Positions 33,134 to 42,438 of a stretch of DNA of 54,378 nt are shown in pieces. The notes under the pieces were generated by a model that worked only from the letters and a program-made list of their open reading frames with translations, did no database searches and had not been told where the DNA came from. The DNA is from Dehalococcoidia bacterium (GTDB taxonomy: Bacteria > Chloroflexota > Dehalococcoidia > Dehalococcoidales > Fen-1064). The stretch is taken from NCBI GenBank assembly GCA_030691775.1, contig JAUYDN010000102.1:1-54378 (forward strand), in the 5' to 3' direction. The position numbers and the translations under genes were made by a program. Numbering within the stretch: the stretch's first letter is position 1; each line of letters opens with the position of its first letter.

Positions 33134-33538
33134 ATGATTATTGGCAATGTTGGCAAAGAGCCAGAAATGCGTTTCATACAGAGTGGTAAACCAGTGACTA
33201 CATTTAGTGTGGCGACGAACCGTGTGTATTCCAGTGCCGATGGTGAACGTAAGGAAGAAACGGAATGGTTCAACGTTGTTGTTTGGAACAAACTAGCCGA
33301 ACTCTGTAATCAATTTTTAGGTAAAGGGCGACTGGTCTACGTCGAAGGTAGACTGCGAACTCGTTCATGGGATGGACAGGACGGACAAAAACACTACCGC
33401 ACAGAGCTAATTGCGGAACAGGTAACTTTCCTTGATAAAAGTGGACAGCCTTTAGATAGGGACGCACAACCGACGGCAGAGAATGGACAGCCGGGGGAGA
33501 AGTCTGACGCTATTGAACCAGACGACATACCGTTCTAA
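33134..33538 (+). CDS. ssb: Single-stranded DNA-binding protein (SSB), possibly start-eroded
   Basis: 134 residues. OB-fold segments IIGNVGKEPEMRFIQSGKP, FSVATNRVY, EWFNVVVWNKLAELCNQFLGKG and VYVEGRLRTRSWDGQDGQKH are typical, and the acidic tail ends DDIPF, the partner-binding tip. It protects ssDNA during replication and repair. SSB proteins usually start with about five more residues (LNKVMIIGN). Here codons for R-L-N-K-V are present in frame directly upstream, but with no start codon before the in-frame stop at about 33068. So translation probably begins at the internal ATG 33134, which has only a weak AAGG. It may be an extra, mobile-type SSB. Confidence 0.9.
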   Translation: MIIGNVGKEPEMRFIQSGKPVTTFSVATNRVYSSADGERKEETEWFNVVVWNKLAELCNQFLGKGRLVYVEGRLRTRSWDGQDGQKHYRTELIAEQVTFLDKSGQPLDRDAQPTAENGQPGEKSDAIEPDDIPF

Positions 33539-33634
33539 AAAAGTGGCTATGGGAGAGACCCAATTCATGGACTTTAGATAATCCACTGGCCTCAGATTAG
33601 AAGATATAATGTTAAGAAAGCAGGTAATGAGTAA

Positions 33635-33790
33635 ATGGAATTTATTCTGATAAAAGAAAAGGAAACTCCAGGCACTTGGAGATTCAAAGAAAACAAAGAA
33701 GACCGTCCGATGACCATCTACCTATCTAAGGATCAGGTCAAGGAATTGGGTAACCCTAAGTCAATCAAAGTTACAATAACAGCGGCGTAG
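33635..33790 (+). CDS. Small conserved-looking protein after SSB
   Basis: 51 residues: charged N-terminus MEFILIKEKETPGTWRFKEN, then TIYLSKDQVKELGNPKSIKV. This pattern (ATG, KEKETPxT, then a short beta-rich tail) resembles small phage- and mobile-element-associated proteins that I know only as hypothetical. It lies 96 bases after ssb on the same strand. Function not known. Confidence 0.55.
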   Translation: MEFILIKEKETPGTWRFKENKEDRPMTIYLSKDQVKELGNPKSIKVTITAA

Positions 33791-33917
33791 CTAACGTAGT
33801 AGTAAAGGTAAGCCCTTCCAGCGTTGTTTCCGGTATTGATTGACTCCCCCGTCCCCACCAGAAAAGCATTATTCCCTCAAATCGTAGCAGTGTTAATTCT
33901 GAGGCTAAACGGGATGT

Positions 33918-34082
33918 ATGTATTGTGTTCATGTCTTTGAAAAGACTCTCCCCGGCGAAGACCGAAGAGCTCCAGGTATCGTCCCCTTTGGTGGGCATGG
34001 GGGGACAGTTCCCGAACTTCTGTTTGAGAAAAAAGGGCTGATTCCGGACTTGCAGCAGCTGCTTATCACATATGAATGCTAA
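33918..34082 (+). pseudogene. Short ORF with a C-terminal peptide repeated at 35191
   Basis: 54 residues from ATG 33918 with no ribosome site. Its last ~30 residues read GTVPELLFEKKGLIPDLQQL. The same peptide recurs at 35191-35304 (GTVPELLFEKKQLIPALQQL). It probably is the end of a gene whose 5' part was lost. A stop lies just upstream of the ATG. The rest of the gap 33791-34226 shows no gene. Confidence 0.5.
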
Positions 34083-34226
34083 GTAACATAAGCCTATCAT
34101 ACAATGTGGCGCTGGTTAGGCACACATTAGTAAGTATAAGTTGACGGGAGCAATGCTTTAATTTAAGATTTGAGCAAGGTTAATTCATCTGAAGCTACTG
34201 AAGTACCGAATGCGGAGGGCTGAGTA

Positions 34227-34982
34227 ATGTCTGAGAAAATGTTCTGCCATCGCTGTAACGCATTGATTGAGGAACCGTCTGTCAATTCTCCAGGGCCGGA
34301 GTGGGTTAGATTCCATACCGGGCGTTGCCCAAAATGTGAGACTCCTCTGGAACACGCTGCTCCTTCCGGTGGGAAGTATACTGCTGGTAAATCAAGATTC
34401 GTGTCGGAACCTGATATGACATCTAAAGGTCCGAAACAAAATGGTGGATTTTTCGGTAAGTTGTTTGGTGGTGTAAGCAAAACCGAAGGAGAAACTAATA
34501 TCGTTACCGGTGGACATAAATTTGGACCGATTGGGGAAAAGAGGTTAAATATCGCCGCCAATCATGTTTGTCAGCAGTTACAACAGCATTTTGGGAAAGC
34601 TGTGAAACGGTTATCTGTGAGCGCAAGCCGCGACGTAGGGTTATGCCTTATTACCATAACTACTCGGAAGGGTACAGATGCAGGCATGTGCAAGCAAATC
34701 GGGGATACCGCAAATGCACTTCTTGATACCGAGGCTGCGCTTCAGCACTACGTTGATGATTTGGTTTTAGTGATTGGCAACCATAATTTGGTGGGCAGCA
34801 ATCAAGGATTCTTGGGGAGTGCACGTGAGGATGCCCGCACCATTGGTCAAAACATCTACAATCACTTCGGTCTGGCAGGGATGACGTATGTTTGCTCTAT
34901 CTTGGGAGAACTGTGGCCACATACTGGACTGATGCGTAGCCTTGAGGTCGCGTGGAATAGAATAGGAGGCTGGGCTTCTTAA
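34227..34982 (+). CDS. Zinc-ribbon protein of unknown function
   Basis: 251 residues. The N-terminus carries a zinc ribbon (FCHRCNALI ... GRCPKCETPL). A Gly/Ser/Lys-rich linker (about 50-90) follows, then a ~160-residue C-terminal domain with ITTRKGTDAGMCKQIGD and VVGSNQGF-type stretches; I do not recognise this domain. The protein is soluble. It lies between the two decayed peptide copies, so it may be part of a small island. No operon partner is clear. Confidence 0.6.
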   Translation: MSEKMFCHRCNALIEEPSVNSPGPEWVRFHTGRCPKCETPLEHAAPSGGKYTAGKSRFVSEPDMTSKGPKQNGGFFGKLFGGVSKTEGETNIVTGGHKFGPIGEKRLNIAANHVCQQLQQHFGKAVKRLSVSASRDVGLCLITITTRKGTDAGMCKQIGDTANALLDTEAALQHYVDDLVLVIGNHNLVGSNQGFLGSAREDARTIGQNIYNHFGLAGMTYVCSILGELWPHTGLMRSLEVAWNRIGGWAS

Positions 34983-35190
34983 TTCTAGAATTCTTCCTTC
35001 TGGTTCCTAAACGGGTAATCTGGTATGTTTGAGCCCAACTTAAGCAAGCTTGAAGCAAAAATTGGATCCCGTTGTTTACTCAAAAGCAAAGTGGTTTATT
35101 GATGAAATTATAAACCATGCTAGTGAAATCTGGAGAGCCAATTAGCAGTCTCATAATCTGTGCAAGCAGCTAGCTAACTTCTGCTAATTT

Positions 35191-35304
35191 TTGCAAGTGG
35201 TTGGTGGGCCATTCGGAACAGTCCCCGAACTTCTGTTTGAGAAGAAGCAATTAATACCGGCTTTGCAACAATTACTGATCGCAAGCCCTGATCCAACAGA
35301 GTAA
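35191..35304 (+). pseudogene. Second copy of the decayed C-terminal peptide
   Basis: Frame from TTG 35191 (or GTG 35197) to TAA 35304, directly after an in-frame stop. It includes PFGTVPELLFEKKQLIPA. At the DNA level CCCGAACTTCTGTTTGAGAA is identical to the copy near 34010. The adjacent gap 34983-35817 otherwise holds only a palindromic repeat. Confidence 0.55.
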
Positions 35305-35544
35305 CGTTTTGGCTGAGATCGGTTTAACCATAGTTCCAGTCCAGCAGAGTGGGAGGTACTGAGTCGCGAATGATTGGTCGGATTTGCGAAGGCGACCTTC
35401 CCAGTCCGAGCATCCTCACATTATCTTTGAGAATAATGCCGTAGATACTTTTCAATCGGAAACAATTACAAAAAACACAATATCAGATAGCTATCCAATC
35501 TAACATGGCGCCGTGGCGCCACCCACGAACAATGAAAATGGAGG

Positions 35545-35658
35545 TGTCATTCTGGAGCGAAGCGAAGAATCTCAGGGAGGTGCGATTTTCCCCCGCCACC
35601 AGATTCTTCGTCGTCCCGATAAAGTACAGGAGAATCGGGACTCCTCCAGAATGACAAG
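35545..35658. repeat. Dispersed palindromic intergenic repeat (copy C)
   Basis: The ends TGTCATTCTGGAG and CTCCAGAATGACA are reverse complements; the core has GAAGAATCTCAGGG and CACCAGATTCTTC, again inverted. It shares its core and the downstream string GATAGA.CCATTTTCTA with copy D at 40046 in direct orientation, about 4.5 kb apart on either side of the dehydratase activase gene. Confidence 0.75.
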
Positions 35659-35817
35659 ATAGACCATTTTCTAGGTAATTTCTAGGTAATCAGAACGCAT
35701 GCTTTTCGCCTCTGAAATTAATCATACCCCTGATAACTATGGTTGACAATATTATCAAATTAGGGCAAAACAAATAGCGCGCGTGAGAAATAAAGCCAGG
35801 AAGTCAGTTGGCACGGT

Positions 35818-38800
35818 TTAACGGTGGACTTCTTCGACCCTGTTGTGACTAAACCTGATTAGTTCCGCCAGGTCGCTGAGGCGGGCGGCGTTGTTCGATT
35901 CCAGAAAACCATCATAAGTGAGACTAATCCAGGGTTTCTGGTACACAGCACTGAACTTGTCTGCCATCGCCGCCACGATGCCACCGGGCATACAACCGTG
36001 AGGCATCACCGAAATGACACCGGCAAAACGCGAGTGCTCCATCCAGTGGATACCGGTACCGATACTGAGGACGGCCTCACTGCCACACCTCGGCGACAGG
36101 TAATGTGCCGACTTCTCCAGAATCTCCCCAGTAGTAAGTTCTTCGCCGTCCAGCATCATGCGGAAGGGTTGTGTAACCCGCCTTGCATCGTGCTCCTGGA
36201 CGAACTTCTTGATATAGCTCTTCAATACCTTTTTTAAGTCCCGGTTCTTGATGGCATCTTCGAGGTTACGGTAGGACGTGTACTCTATCCACTCGCTGAT
36301 GGGTGCTACCATGACTTCGAGACCGGCACCCTCGCACGCTTTCACCAGGTCGCTGTTCGCGAAGCGGTTACTGCGCAGGAAGATTTCACCGTTTATCCCG
36401 ACCAGCGGCCTGCGAGGCTGGTCAGTGTCGACAAGCGCATCGAAGTCGTTACCTGCCTGCCGTAAAACCTCTTCCCAGTTTTCTTTCCGGCGGATTGAAT
36501 CGCAAATCCTGGTGAGGTATCCATCGAAGAGTGCCTCTGCTGAACCAATACTTTTTTCGTAAGGACGCGTACGCCACAGCAATCTCTGTAAGCGGTCGAC
36601 GGCAACGATGCCGCTCCAGATAAGGCGCTCGAACCGGACACCCAGGTTAAAATCACGGTAGGCGTTGTTGGAAACCGTCGTGCGGATGGGCAGGTCGAAG
36701 CCGATTCCCCGCAGTATTCTGCCCTGCTCCACCGGGTACTTACCCAGACGGCATGGACCGTAACTGCCGGTCATCAGTCCCTCGACGTTTATCGTGTCGG
36801 TGCCGTGGTCATAATAGTACCGCATAAAATCTCCGAGCGTGATACGGTAAGGGAGACACTCCGTTCCAGACGTTACCTGGTTAGCATAAAGTAGATTCCT
36901 TTCGTCAGCTTCGGGGAGCACCCGGGCTTTCGCTCCCAGCGCCTGCATTGCCGCCCCCATGATTTCGGCGTGGGGAGCCATACGCGGTATCAACAGCGTT
37001 TTCTGCGATTTGCCGAGCGGCGATGCCACCCGGTAAATGTCCTGCAAGCGTATCTCCGGTGCTCTGGTAGAGCGGGAATAGCCGGTAATCGTATCGACAA
37101 ATGCCTCCAACCGTGTCACAATGCCGGCTTCGGCGGCGTGTTCATCGATTTCCAGTTGTCCCATTGGTTTCTGACCCATGATGTCTTCCAGCATCTTCAG
37201 GATGAATGAATTGGGACCACAGCCGAAGTTGGTCAGCACCAGTCCGTACAATCCAGAGGTGTGTGCAATTAGCGAAGCGGCGGCGATGAATTTACTCTCG
37301 CACGACCAGTACGGGCGGTCGGAGTATTTTAAGGGGTCCTCATCAGCCAGAGGTAAGAAATCAATCGGTATAGGGACCACACCCAACTGCGCCAGTTTTT
37401 CCGCCACACCCAGATTGGCGCCCGGGTCCTGTGACATGTACGAACGGGAGATGATGACCACACCGGTCTTGCCATTTTCCCGTAACTCGTTCAGTCTCTG
37501 TTTACCAAGTTTAGCCACATCACTTTCAAACCGCCGCTGTGCTTCAAGCCCTGCAAGTGCGGCCGCTTTTCCCCGGGCACGGTTGAATCCCATTTTCACG
37601 GCGGCTTGAGCAAAGCTTTCCAGCATCTCTGCTTCACCGCGACTGAAATCGATAACCGGGATAATGACCTTATCATCCAGGCCGAGAACCTGCCGGATAA
37701 TGTACGGGGATGCCTGCACGAGAGGACAGGAATATTTCTGATTCATTTCGCTCTCCGTCACACCAAGCCGGATGGCGGAAGGATAAAGGATGAAGTCGGC
37801 ATTTTTGAGTGTGGCGGTATGGCCATGCAGGAGCTTGAGGGGGAAACAACTATCGCTGTAACCCAGCTCGATTGAGCGCGCGATTGTCTCCGCGGTAGTC
37901 CTTCCAGAAAGCACTACTTTAACGCCGAGGGAATTCAAAAACCCAATGAGTAGAGGAGCGTAATCGTGCGCAAAAAGCGCGTAAGGGACGCCGACTGCCA
38001 GGTCCGTCCCCACGTCTTCTCTGTAATCCTGCAGGAGCAACTGCTCCCGTTCATCGAAGAGCGTCTGCATCTTCGCGTGGCTGAGCGTGCCGTCATAACG
38101 GTCGCAACGGCTTCCATAATACGTAGATTGCTCACCTGGAATGCGCATACGGGCAATGGTACAGTTGTTGTCACACCCCTGGCAGATAAACGTGGACATA
38201 GCGCATTCACTATCGACGAGGTACTGGAAACCCTTGAACGTCGATGTTTTTCCAGCCATGGTCTCCCGGGCAAGTAGTGCCGCTCCGATGGCTCCGCTGA
38301 CCTCCCTGTGCTCGGCTACCGTAAGCTTCTTGCCCCTCAGCTCTTGCTGAAATGCAGAAACAACCGCCTCGTTATAAAACACCGCCCCGGTGAGAATAAT
38401 CTTATTTCCGAGCTTACGCGTTCCCACGACCTTGGAAAGATAGTTCTTGGTTACGGAGCGTGCCAGGCTGGCAGTGATTACTTCAAGAGGTACACCCTCC
38501 TGCTGGGCGGATGCGACGGCTTGCCCCATAAACGCCGCGCACCTCGTGCCCAGGTCGATGGTATGGGGTGCTTTAAAAGCCAGCTTCGCGAAGTCGCCGT
38601 TATTCGTGGAAACCCCCAGCATCTCCCCGAGTTCATCCAGGAAACTACCCGTGCCCGCAGCGCAGGCTTTGTTCATATGGTAATCAACCACCACGCTCTT
38701 GCGCTTGATGACCAGCTTGGCGTCCTGCCCGCCGATTTCAATAATGTCCGCCTCCGGGTCGAGCTCTTCGGCCGCCCGCGTTTGCGCTGTTATCTCGTTC

Positions 38801-39951
38801 TTTATCAGGTCGGCGCCGATGAAACTGCCCACCAGGTATCTTCCCGAACCCGTGACCCCAGCCCCCGCGATTTTCACTTTGCCCGCGCCCGCATCGAGCA
38901 GATTCTGAAGGACGCGTTTTACGGCTTCGATGGGTTTGCCCGCTGTCATGATGTAGCTTTTTGCGAGCAGTTTTTTGCCGGATACATCCATCAGCACCGC
39001 TTTGGTGCTCGTTGAGCCGATGTCCACGCCCAGATATGCCGTGCAGGATGCCTCGATTCTCAAGCTGGCTCCATTATGTGAAACATTTACGCGCTCCAGT
39101 CGAGGCATTTCAAAGTAGCATTTTGCCGTAGCTTCTGCTGTTGTTTGATGCTTCACGGTTTTTTTGCTTTGTGCCAGCACCGCCGCACCGATTGCCTGGA
39201 TATGAAGGGCGTTTTCAGGGACTACAACTTCGACCGTATGCCCGTTCCTTTCTGAAATAGCATCGCTGAGCGCTTTGACAATGGCACGGTTGACCGCCAC
39301 GCCCCCGACGAGGTACACCGGTTCGGCGAATTCTCCGCGGTGAAGAGAGATAACCATCCGCGCGATGCTTTCACACAGGGCATATAACATTGCCACCACC
39401 GGCACGCCTTTCTGCTGAAGGTGAATGAGGTCGCTTTTAGCGAAGACGCTACAGCGTGCCGCAATGCGTGGCGGCCGTCCCTCGCATTTCATTGCCAGTT
39501 CGGCAAAATCTGCGAGGCTGATACCCAGGCGGTACGCCTGTTGCTCGAGGAACCGGCCGGTACCGGCGGCGCAGAGCGGGTTGGAAGTAACTTTCCACGG
39601 TTTTTTCAGCCCGTCTTCCAGCCTGATGACGAGTGATGTCTGCCCGCCAATCTGCAGTATCGTCTTCGCTTCAGGATGAAAATGGAGCAGACCCGCCGAA
39701 ATTGCCAGCGCGCTACTGTACTCAGCCCAGTTAAACCCGTTTGCAGCTGACTTACCGGAACCGGAGATACCGGTGCTCGTGATAGCACTGAGGTCGAATT
39801 CTATCCCTGAGCGAGATATGAGCGAATCGACGGCAGTTTTCGAGTCGGATACTATCTTCTCTGTATCGAGACGGATGATACATCCAGCCCCATCGAGGAG
39901 TGCTAGTTTGACACTGGTAGAACCGGCATCGATACCCAGAGAATATGGCAT
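35818..39951 (-). CDS. 2-hydroxyacyl-CoA dehydratase activase, giant fused form (BadF/BadG/BcrA/BcrD family)
   Basis: 1377 residues. Two ASKHA ATPase domains are joined in tandem: GIDAGSTSVKLALLDG with CAAGTGRFLEQQAYRLGIS (about 1-270), and GVDIGSTSTKAVLMDV with CAAGTGSFLDELGEMLGVS (about 300-560). The cysteine in each CAAGTG holds the bridging [4Fe-4S] cluster. A DUF2229-like region follows (CDNNCTIARM, YCS-type cysteines), then dehydratase-related domains to the end. In the family this protein drives an ATP-dependent electron into a 2-hydroxyacyl-CoA dehydratase or benzoyl-CoA reductase partner. No catalytic partner gene lies in the window. Giant forms are known in anaerobes; the exact substrate is unknown. 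ATG 39951 gives a full N-terminal strand. Confidence 0.93.
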   Translation of the reverse strand: MPYSLGIDAGSTSVKLALLDGAGCIIRLDTEKIVSDSKTAVDSLISRSGIEFDLSAITSTGISGSGKSAANGFNWAEYSSALAISAGLLHFHPEAKTILQIGGQTSLVIRLEDGLKKPWKVTSNPLCAAGTGRFLEQQAYRLGISLADFAELAMKCEGRPPRIAARCSVFAKSDLIHLQQKGVPVVAMLYALCESIARMVISLHRGEFAEPVYLVGGVAVNRAIVKALSDAISERNGHTVEVVVPENALHIQAIGAAVLAQSKKTVKHQTTAEATAKCYFEMPRLERVNVSHNGASLRIEASCTAYLGVDIGSTSTKAVLMDVSGKKLLAKSYIMTAGKPIEAVKRVLQNLLDAGAGKVKIAGAGVTGSGRYLVGSFIGADLIKNEITAQTRAAEELDPEADIIEIGGQDAKLVIKRKSVVVDYHMNKACAAGTGSFLDELGEMLGVSTNNGDFAKLAFKAPHTIDLGTRCAAFMGQAVASAQQEGVPLEVITASLARSVTKNYLSKVVGTRKLGNKIILTGAVFYNEAVVSAFQQELRGKKLTVAEHREVSGAIGAALLARETMAGKTSTFKGFQYLVDSECAMSTFICQGCDNNCTIARMRIPGEQSTYYGSRCDRYDGTLSHAKMQTLFDEREQLLLQDYREDVGTDLAVGVPYALFAHDYAPLLIGFLNSLGVKVVLSGRTTAETIARSIELGYSDSCFPLKLLHGHTATLKNADFILYPSAIRLGVTESEMNQKYSCPLVQASPYIIRQVLGLDDKVIIPVIDFSRGEAEMLESFAQAAVKMGFNRARGKAAALAGLEAQRRFESDVAKLGKQRLNELRENGKTGVVIISRSYMSQDPGANLGVAEKLAQLGVVPIPIDFLPLADEDPLKYSDRPYWSCESKFIAAASLIAHTSGLYGLVLTNFGCGPNSFILKMLEDIMGQKPMGQLEIDEHAAEAGIVTRLEAFVDTITGYSRSTRAPEIRLQDIYRVASPLGKSQKTLLIPRMAPHAEIMGAAMQALGAKARVLPEADERNLLYANQVTSGTECLPYRITLGDFMRYYYDHGTDTINVEGLMTGSYGPCRLGKYPVEQGRILRGIGFDLPIRTTVSNNAYRDFNLGVRFERLIWSGIVAVDRLQRLLWRTRPYEKSIGSAEALFDGYLTRICDSIRRKENWEEVLRQAGNDFDALVDTDQPRRPLVGINGEIFLRSNRFANSDLVKACEGAGLEVMVAPISEWIEYTSYRNLEDAIKNRDLKKVLKSYIKKFVQEHDARRVTQPFRMMLDGEELTTGEILEKSAHYLSPRCGSEAVLSIGTGIHWMEHSRFAGVISVMPHGCMPGGIVAAMADKFSAVYQKPWISLTYDGFLESNNAARLSDLAELIRFSHNRVEEVHR

Positions 39952-40045
39952 ACTAAAATTGTAACAGAATACGCGAGTATAGAGAAATCCATGCTTAGAG
40001 TGGGGTTAGTAATGTTATTTGTCATTACCCTGAAAATACCGGTTA

Positions 40046-40208
40046 TTGTCATTCTGGAGCCCTTCATAATCGCTCAGGGTAAACTCCGCGAAGAATCTCA
40101 GGGAGGGGCGATTTTCCCCCGCCACCAGATTCTTCCCTTCGGCTTCGCTCAGGGCAAGCTGTCATCCCGATAAAGTATGGGAGAATCGGGACTCCTCCAG
40201 AATGACAA
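40046..40208. repeat. Dispersed palindromic intergenic repeat (copy D)
   Basis: Begins TTGTCATTCTGGAG and ends CTCCAGAATGACAA, inverted ends as in copy C. It contains an extra internal insertion (TTCGGCTTCGCTCAGGG) not in copy C. It lies in the gap 39952-40371 between the activase gene start and uppS, which contains no gene. Confidence 0.75.
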
Positions 40209-40371
40209 GATAGAGTCCATTTTCTAAGTAAATTCCAAAAAATCATAACCAAACCTGGCGAAGTGTCTTGTTACTCTAATTTCCCTTGTTTTTCTGGTTA
40301 TTCGAATTTTGTTGGTTATTGTATCCTGAATCGAGTTCAGGACAAGCCTTGTGATTTGGTATCTTGACCGG

Positions 40372-41085
40372 TTATAACCCGCCGAACCGCCGGTTTCTCT
40401 TACCGTAGGCGGTAAGCGCCAGGTCGATATCCTGCTTGCCGAAGTCGGGCCAGAGCACATCCGTAAAATAGTATTCACTGTAAGCGGTCTGCCAGATAAG
40501 GAAGTTACTCAGACGGGTCTCGTCACCGGTGCGGATAAGCAGGTCGACATCCGGCATGCCGGCGGTGTAAAGATAGCTGGCGAAAGTCTTTTCATCGAGC
40601 GCTCCCGGTTTAATTTTACTGGTCATCAACTGCGCCGCCGCATTCACAATCTCCGTCCGCCCGCCATAGTTCCAGGCAATGCCGAGTACCATACCGGTAT
40701 TGCTCCTGGTGTGCTCCACGGACTTTTTGATAGCGGATTGTAACACCGCCGGTAGCCCCTGTAGTCTTCCGATATGCCGGATTTTGATGTTACGCTCGTG
40801 GATTTCTTCCAGGTGTTCTTCCACAAACTTCTCTACGAGACCGAAGAGTCCTTTCACTTCGGTCTGCGGACGGGTCCAGTTCTCCGTGGAAAAACCGTAG
40901 AAGGTCACAAACGGGATGGGGTATTCGTTGATATACTGTATCATCTTGAGCATGTTCAGTATGCCCGCCCGGTGTCCCAGCATGCGGGGGAGACCACGCT
41001 TTTGCGCCCAGCGGCCATTGCCATCAGGCACAATGGCAACGTGAGCAGGTAAGCTCTTGAATTTCTCGGTGGAGGACTTCATCAC
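40372..41085 (-). CDS. uppS: Isoprenyl transferase (undecaprenyl diphosphate synthase)
   Basis: 237 residues. The cis-prenyltransferase signature is HVAIVPDGNGRWAQKRGLPR (catalytic Asp in the DGN motif), followed by FVTFYGFSTENWTRP, and the C-terminal IRTGDETRLSNFLIWQ and TYSEYYFTDVLWPDF as QTAYSEYYFT. It makes the C55 lipid carrier for cell-wall precursors from FPP and IPP. It follows frr by 22 bp on the same strand, in the conserved pyrH-frr-uppS order. Start could be GTG 41085 or the ATG at 41082. Confidence 0.95.
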   Translation of the reverse strand: MMKSSTEKFKSLPAHVAIVPDGNGRWAQKRGLPRMLGHRAGILNMLKMIQYINEYPIPFVTFYGFSTENWTRPQTEVKGLFGLVEKFVEEHLEEIHERNIKIRHIGRLQGLPAVLQSAIKKSVEHTRSNTGMVLGIAWNYGGRTEIVNAAAQLMTSKIKPGALDEKTFASYLYTAGMPDVDLLIRTGDETRLSNFLIWQTAYSEYYFTDVLWPDFGKQDIDLALTAYGKRNRRFGGL

Positions 41086-41107
41086 GGTTTAGAAATCGGA
41101 GGGGAGG

Positions 41108-41668
41108 CTACACCTCCATAACCTCTTTTTCTTTATCCTTACCCGCTTGCTCCATGCGGGCGATACAGGCATCCGTCAGTTTCTGAAGCTGGTTCAGGAG
41201 TTGTTTCCCCTCGTCCTGGGAGATTTCTTTATTCTTCTCCTCTGCCTTCAATTCCTCATGAGCATCGCGCCGGATGTTGCGCAGGGCTATTTTACCCTCC
41301 TCGATACGCCGCCGCACTACTTTCAATAGTTCCTGGCGGCGCTCTTCACTGAGCGGTGGGATATTGATACGTATCATGCGGCCATCGTTAACCGGCGTGA
41401 GGCTGAGGTCAGATTTCAGGATGGCTTTTTCAATAGAGTTCATAACCGATTTGTCCCAGGGAGTGACGGCGAGCATACTGGCGGACGGTGTGGTGATGGT
41501 CGCGAGCTGATTGAGCGGCAAAACCGTGCCGGAGTAGTCCACCCGGAGGTGTTCGATAAGCGCTGGTGAGGCTCGCCCGGTACGTATGGTGGTAAGTTCA
41601 CGCTGGATTGCGTCCAATGACTTACGCATCCTCTGCTCGGCGGCATTTATCGTTGGATTGTCAGCCAT
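41108..41668 (-). CDS. frr: Ribosome recycling factor
   Basis: 186 residues, standard length. Conserved features: AEQRMRKSLDAIQRELTTIR, TGRASPALIEHLRVDYSG and the C-terminal QKLTDACIARMEQAGKDKEKE. With EF-G it splits post-termination ribosomes. Its start is four bases after the pyrH stop, so the genes are translationally linked. Confidence 0.97.
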   Translation of the reverse strand: MADNPTINAAEQRMRKSLDAIQRELTTIRTGRASPALIEHLRVDYSGTVLPLNQLATITTPSASMLAVTPWDKSVMNSIEKAILKSDLSLTPVNDGRMIRINIPPLSEERRQELLKVVRRRIEEGKIALRNIRRDAHEELKAEEKNKEISQDEGKQLLNQLQKLTDACIARMEQAGKDKEKEVMEV

Positions 41669-41672
41669 TATC

Positions 41673-42395
41673 TTAACCCCCGGTTACAATAGTACCAATG
41701 GGTTCGCCCATCACCACGCGCACAATGCTATTCTCTCCCTGGAAATCAAAAACGATGATGGGTAATTTGTTTTCCATGCAAAGAGAAAGCGTGGTAGTGT
41801 CCATAACTGCCAGCCTGAGATTGATAGCTTCCAGATAGGTGAGATGGTCGAATTTCTTAGCATTAGGGTCTTTACGCGGGTCGGCGTTATAAATGCCGTC
41901 AACATTGTTTTTACTCATTAAGAGTGCATCGGCCTCAATTTCGATGGCACGCAATGCGGATGCAGTGTCTGTTGTCATATAAGGGTTCCCGGTACCCGCC
42001 GCTAAGATGACAACCCTGCCTTTTTCCAGGTGACGGATAGCGCGGCGGCGGATATATGGTTCGGCAACCTTCTGCACGTCGATGGCGGTCTGGGTACGGG
42101 TGACAACGCCAATCTTCTCCAGTGCATCCTGTAGAATCAGCGCATTGATAATGGTACCCAGCATACCAGCGTAATCCGCGGTGACTCTATCAACGCCCAG
42201 TTTCGCCGCTTCAGCGCCGCGCAGGATATTACCACTTCCCACAACAATGCCTACCTGCACGCCCATTGCGACGACTTGTTTTATCTGGAGGGAAATCGTA
42301 CTTACAGTGGCGGGGTCGATAACATGAGTAGAATTGCCTTTGAAGGCTTCACCACTAAGTTTAAGCACGATACGCTTGTACTTGGGCGTTGTCAT
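41673..42395 (-). CDS. pyrH: UMP kinase
   Basis: 240 residues, amino-acid-kinase fold. The N-terminal KRIVLKLSGEAF, the glycine-rich GIVVGSGNILRG, LAAGTGNPYMTTDTA for the phosphate sites and the ending RVVMGEPIGTIV are all as in bacterial hexameric UMP kinases. It phosphorylates UMP to UDP in the cytoplasm and is normally allosterically regulated by UTP/GTP. AAGG lies before ATG 42395. It is in the rpsB-tsf-pyrH-frr run. Confidence 0.97.
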   Translation of the reverse strand: MTTPKYKRIVLKLSGEAFKGNSTHVIDPATVSTISLQIKQVVAMGVQVGIVVGSGNILRGAEAAKLGVDRVTADYAGMLGTIINALILQDALEKIGVVTRTQTAIDVQKVAEPYIRRRAIRHLEKGRVVILAAGTGNPYMTTDTASALRAIEIEADALLMSKNNVDGIYNADPRKDPNAKKFDHLTYLEAINLRLAVMDTTTLSLCMENKLPIIVFDFQGENSIVRVVMGEPIGTIVTGG

Positions 42396-42438
42396 CGGGA
42401 GCCACCTTCTGAAGCGTCGGTATGAAAAAGAAGGACTG

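Noticed and set aside
38308..39015. 235-codon frame antisense to the dehydratase activase
   Set aside because: Shadow of a GC-rich coding region; no motif and no leader signals.
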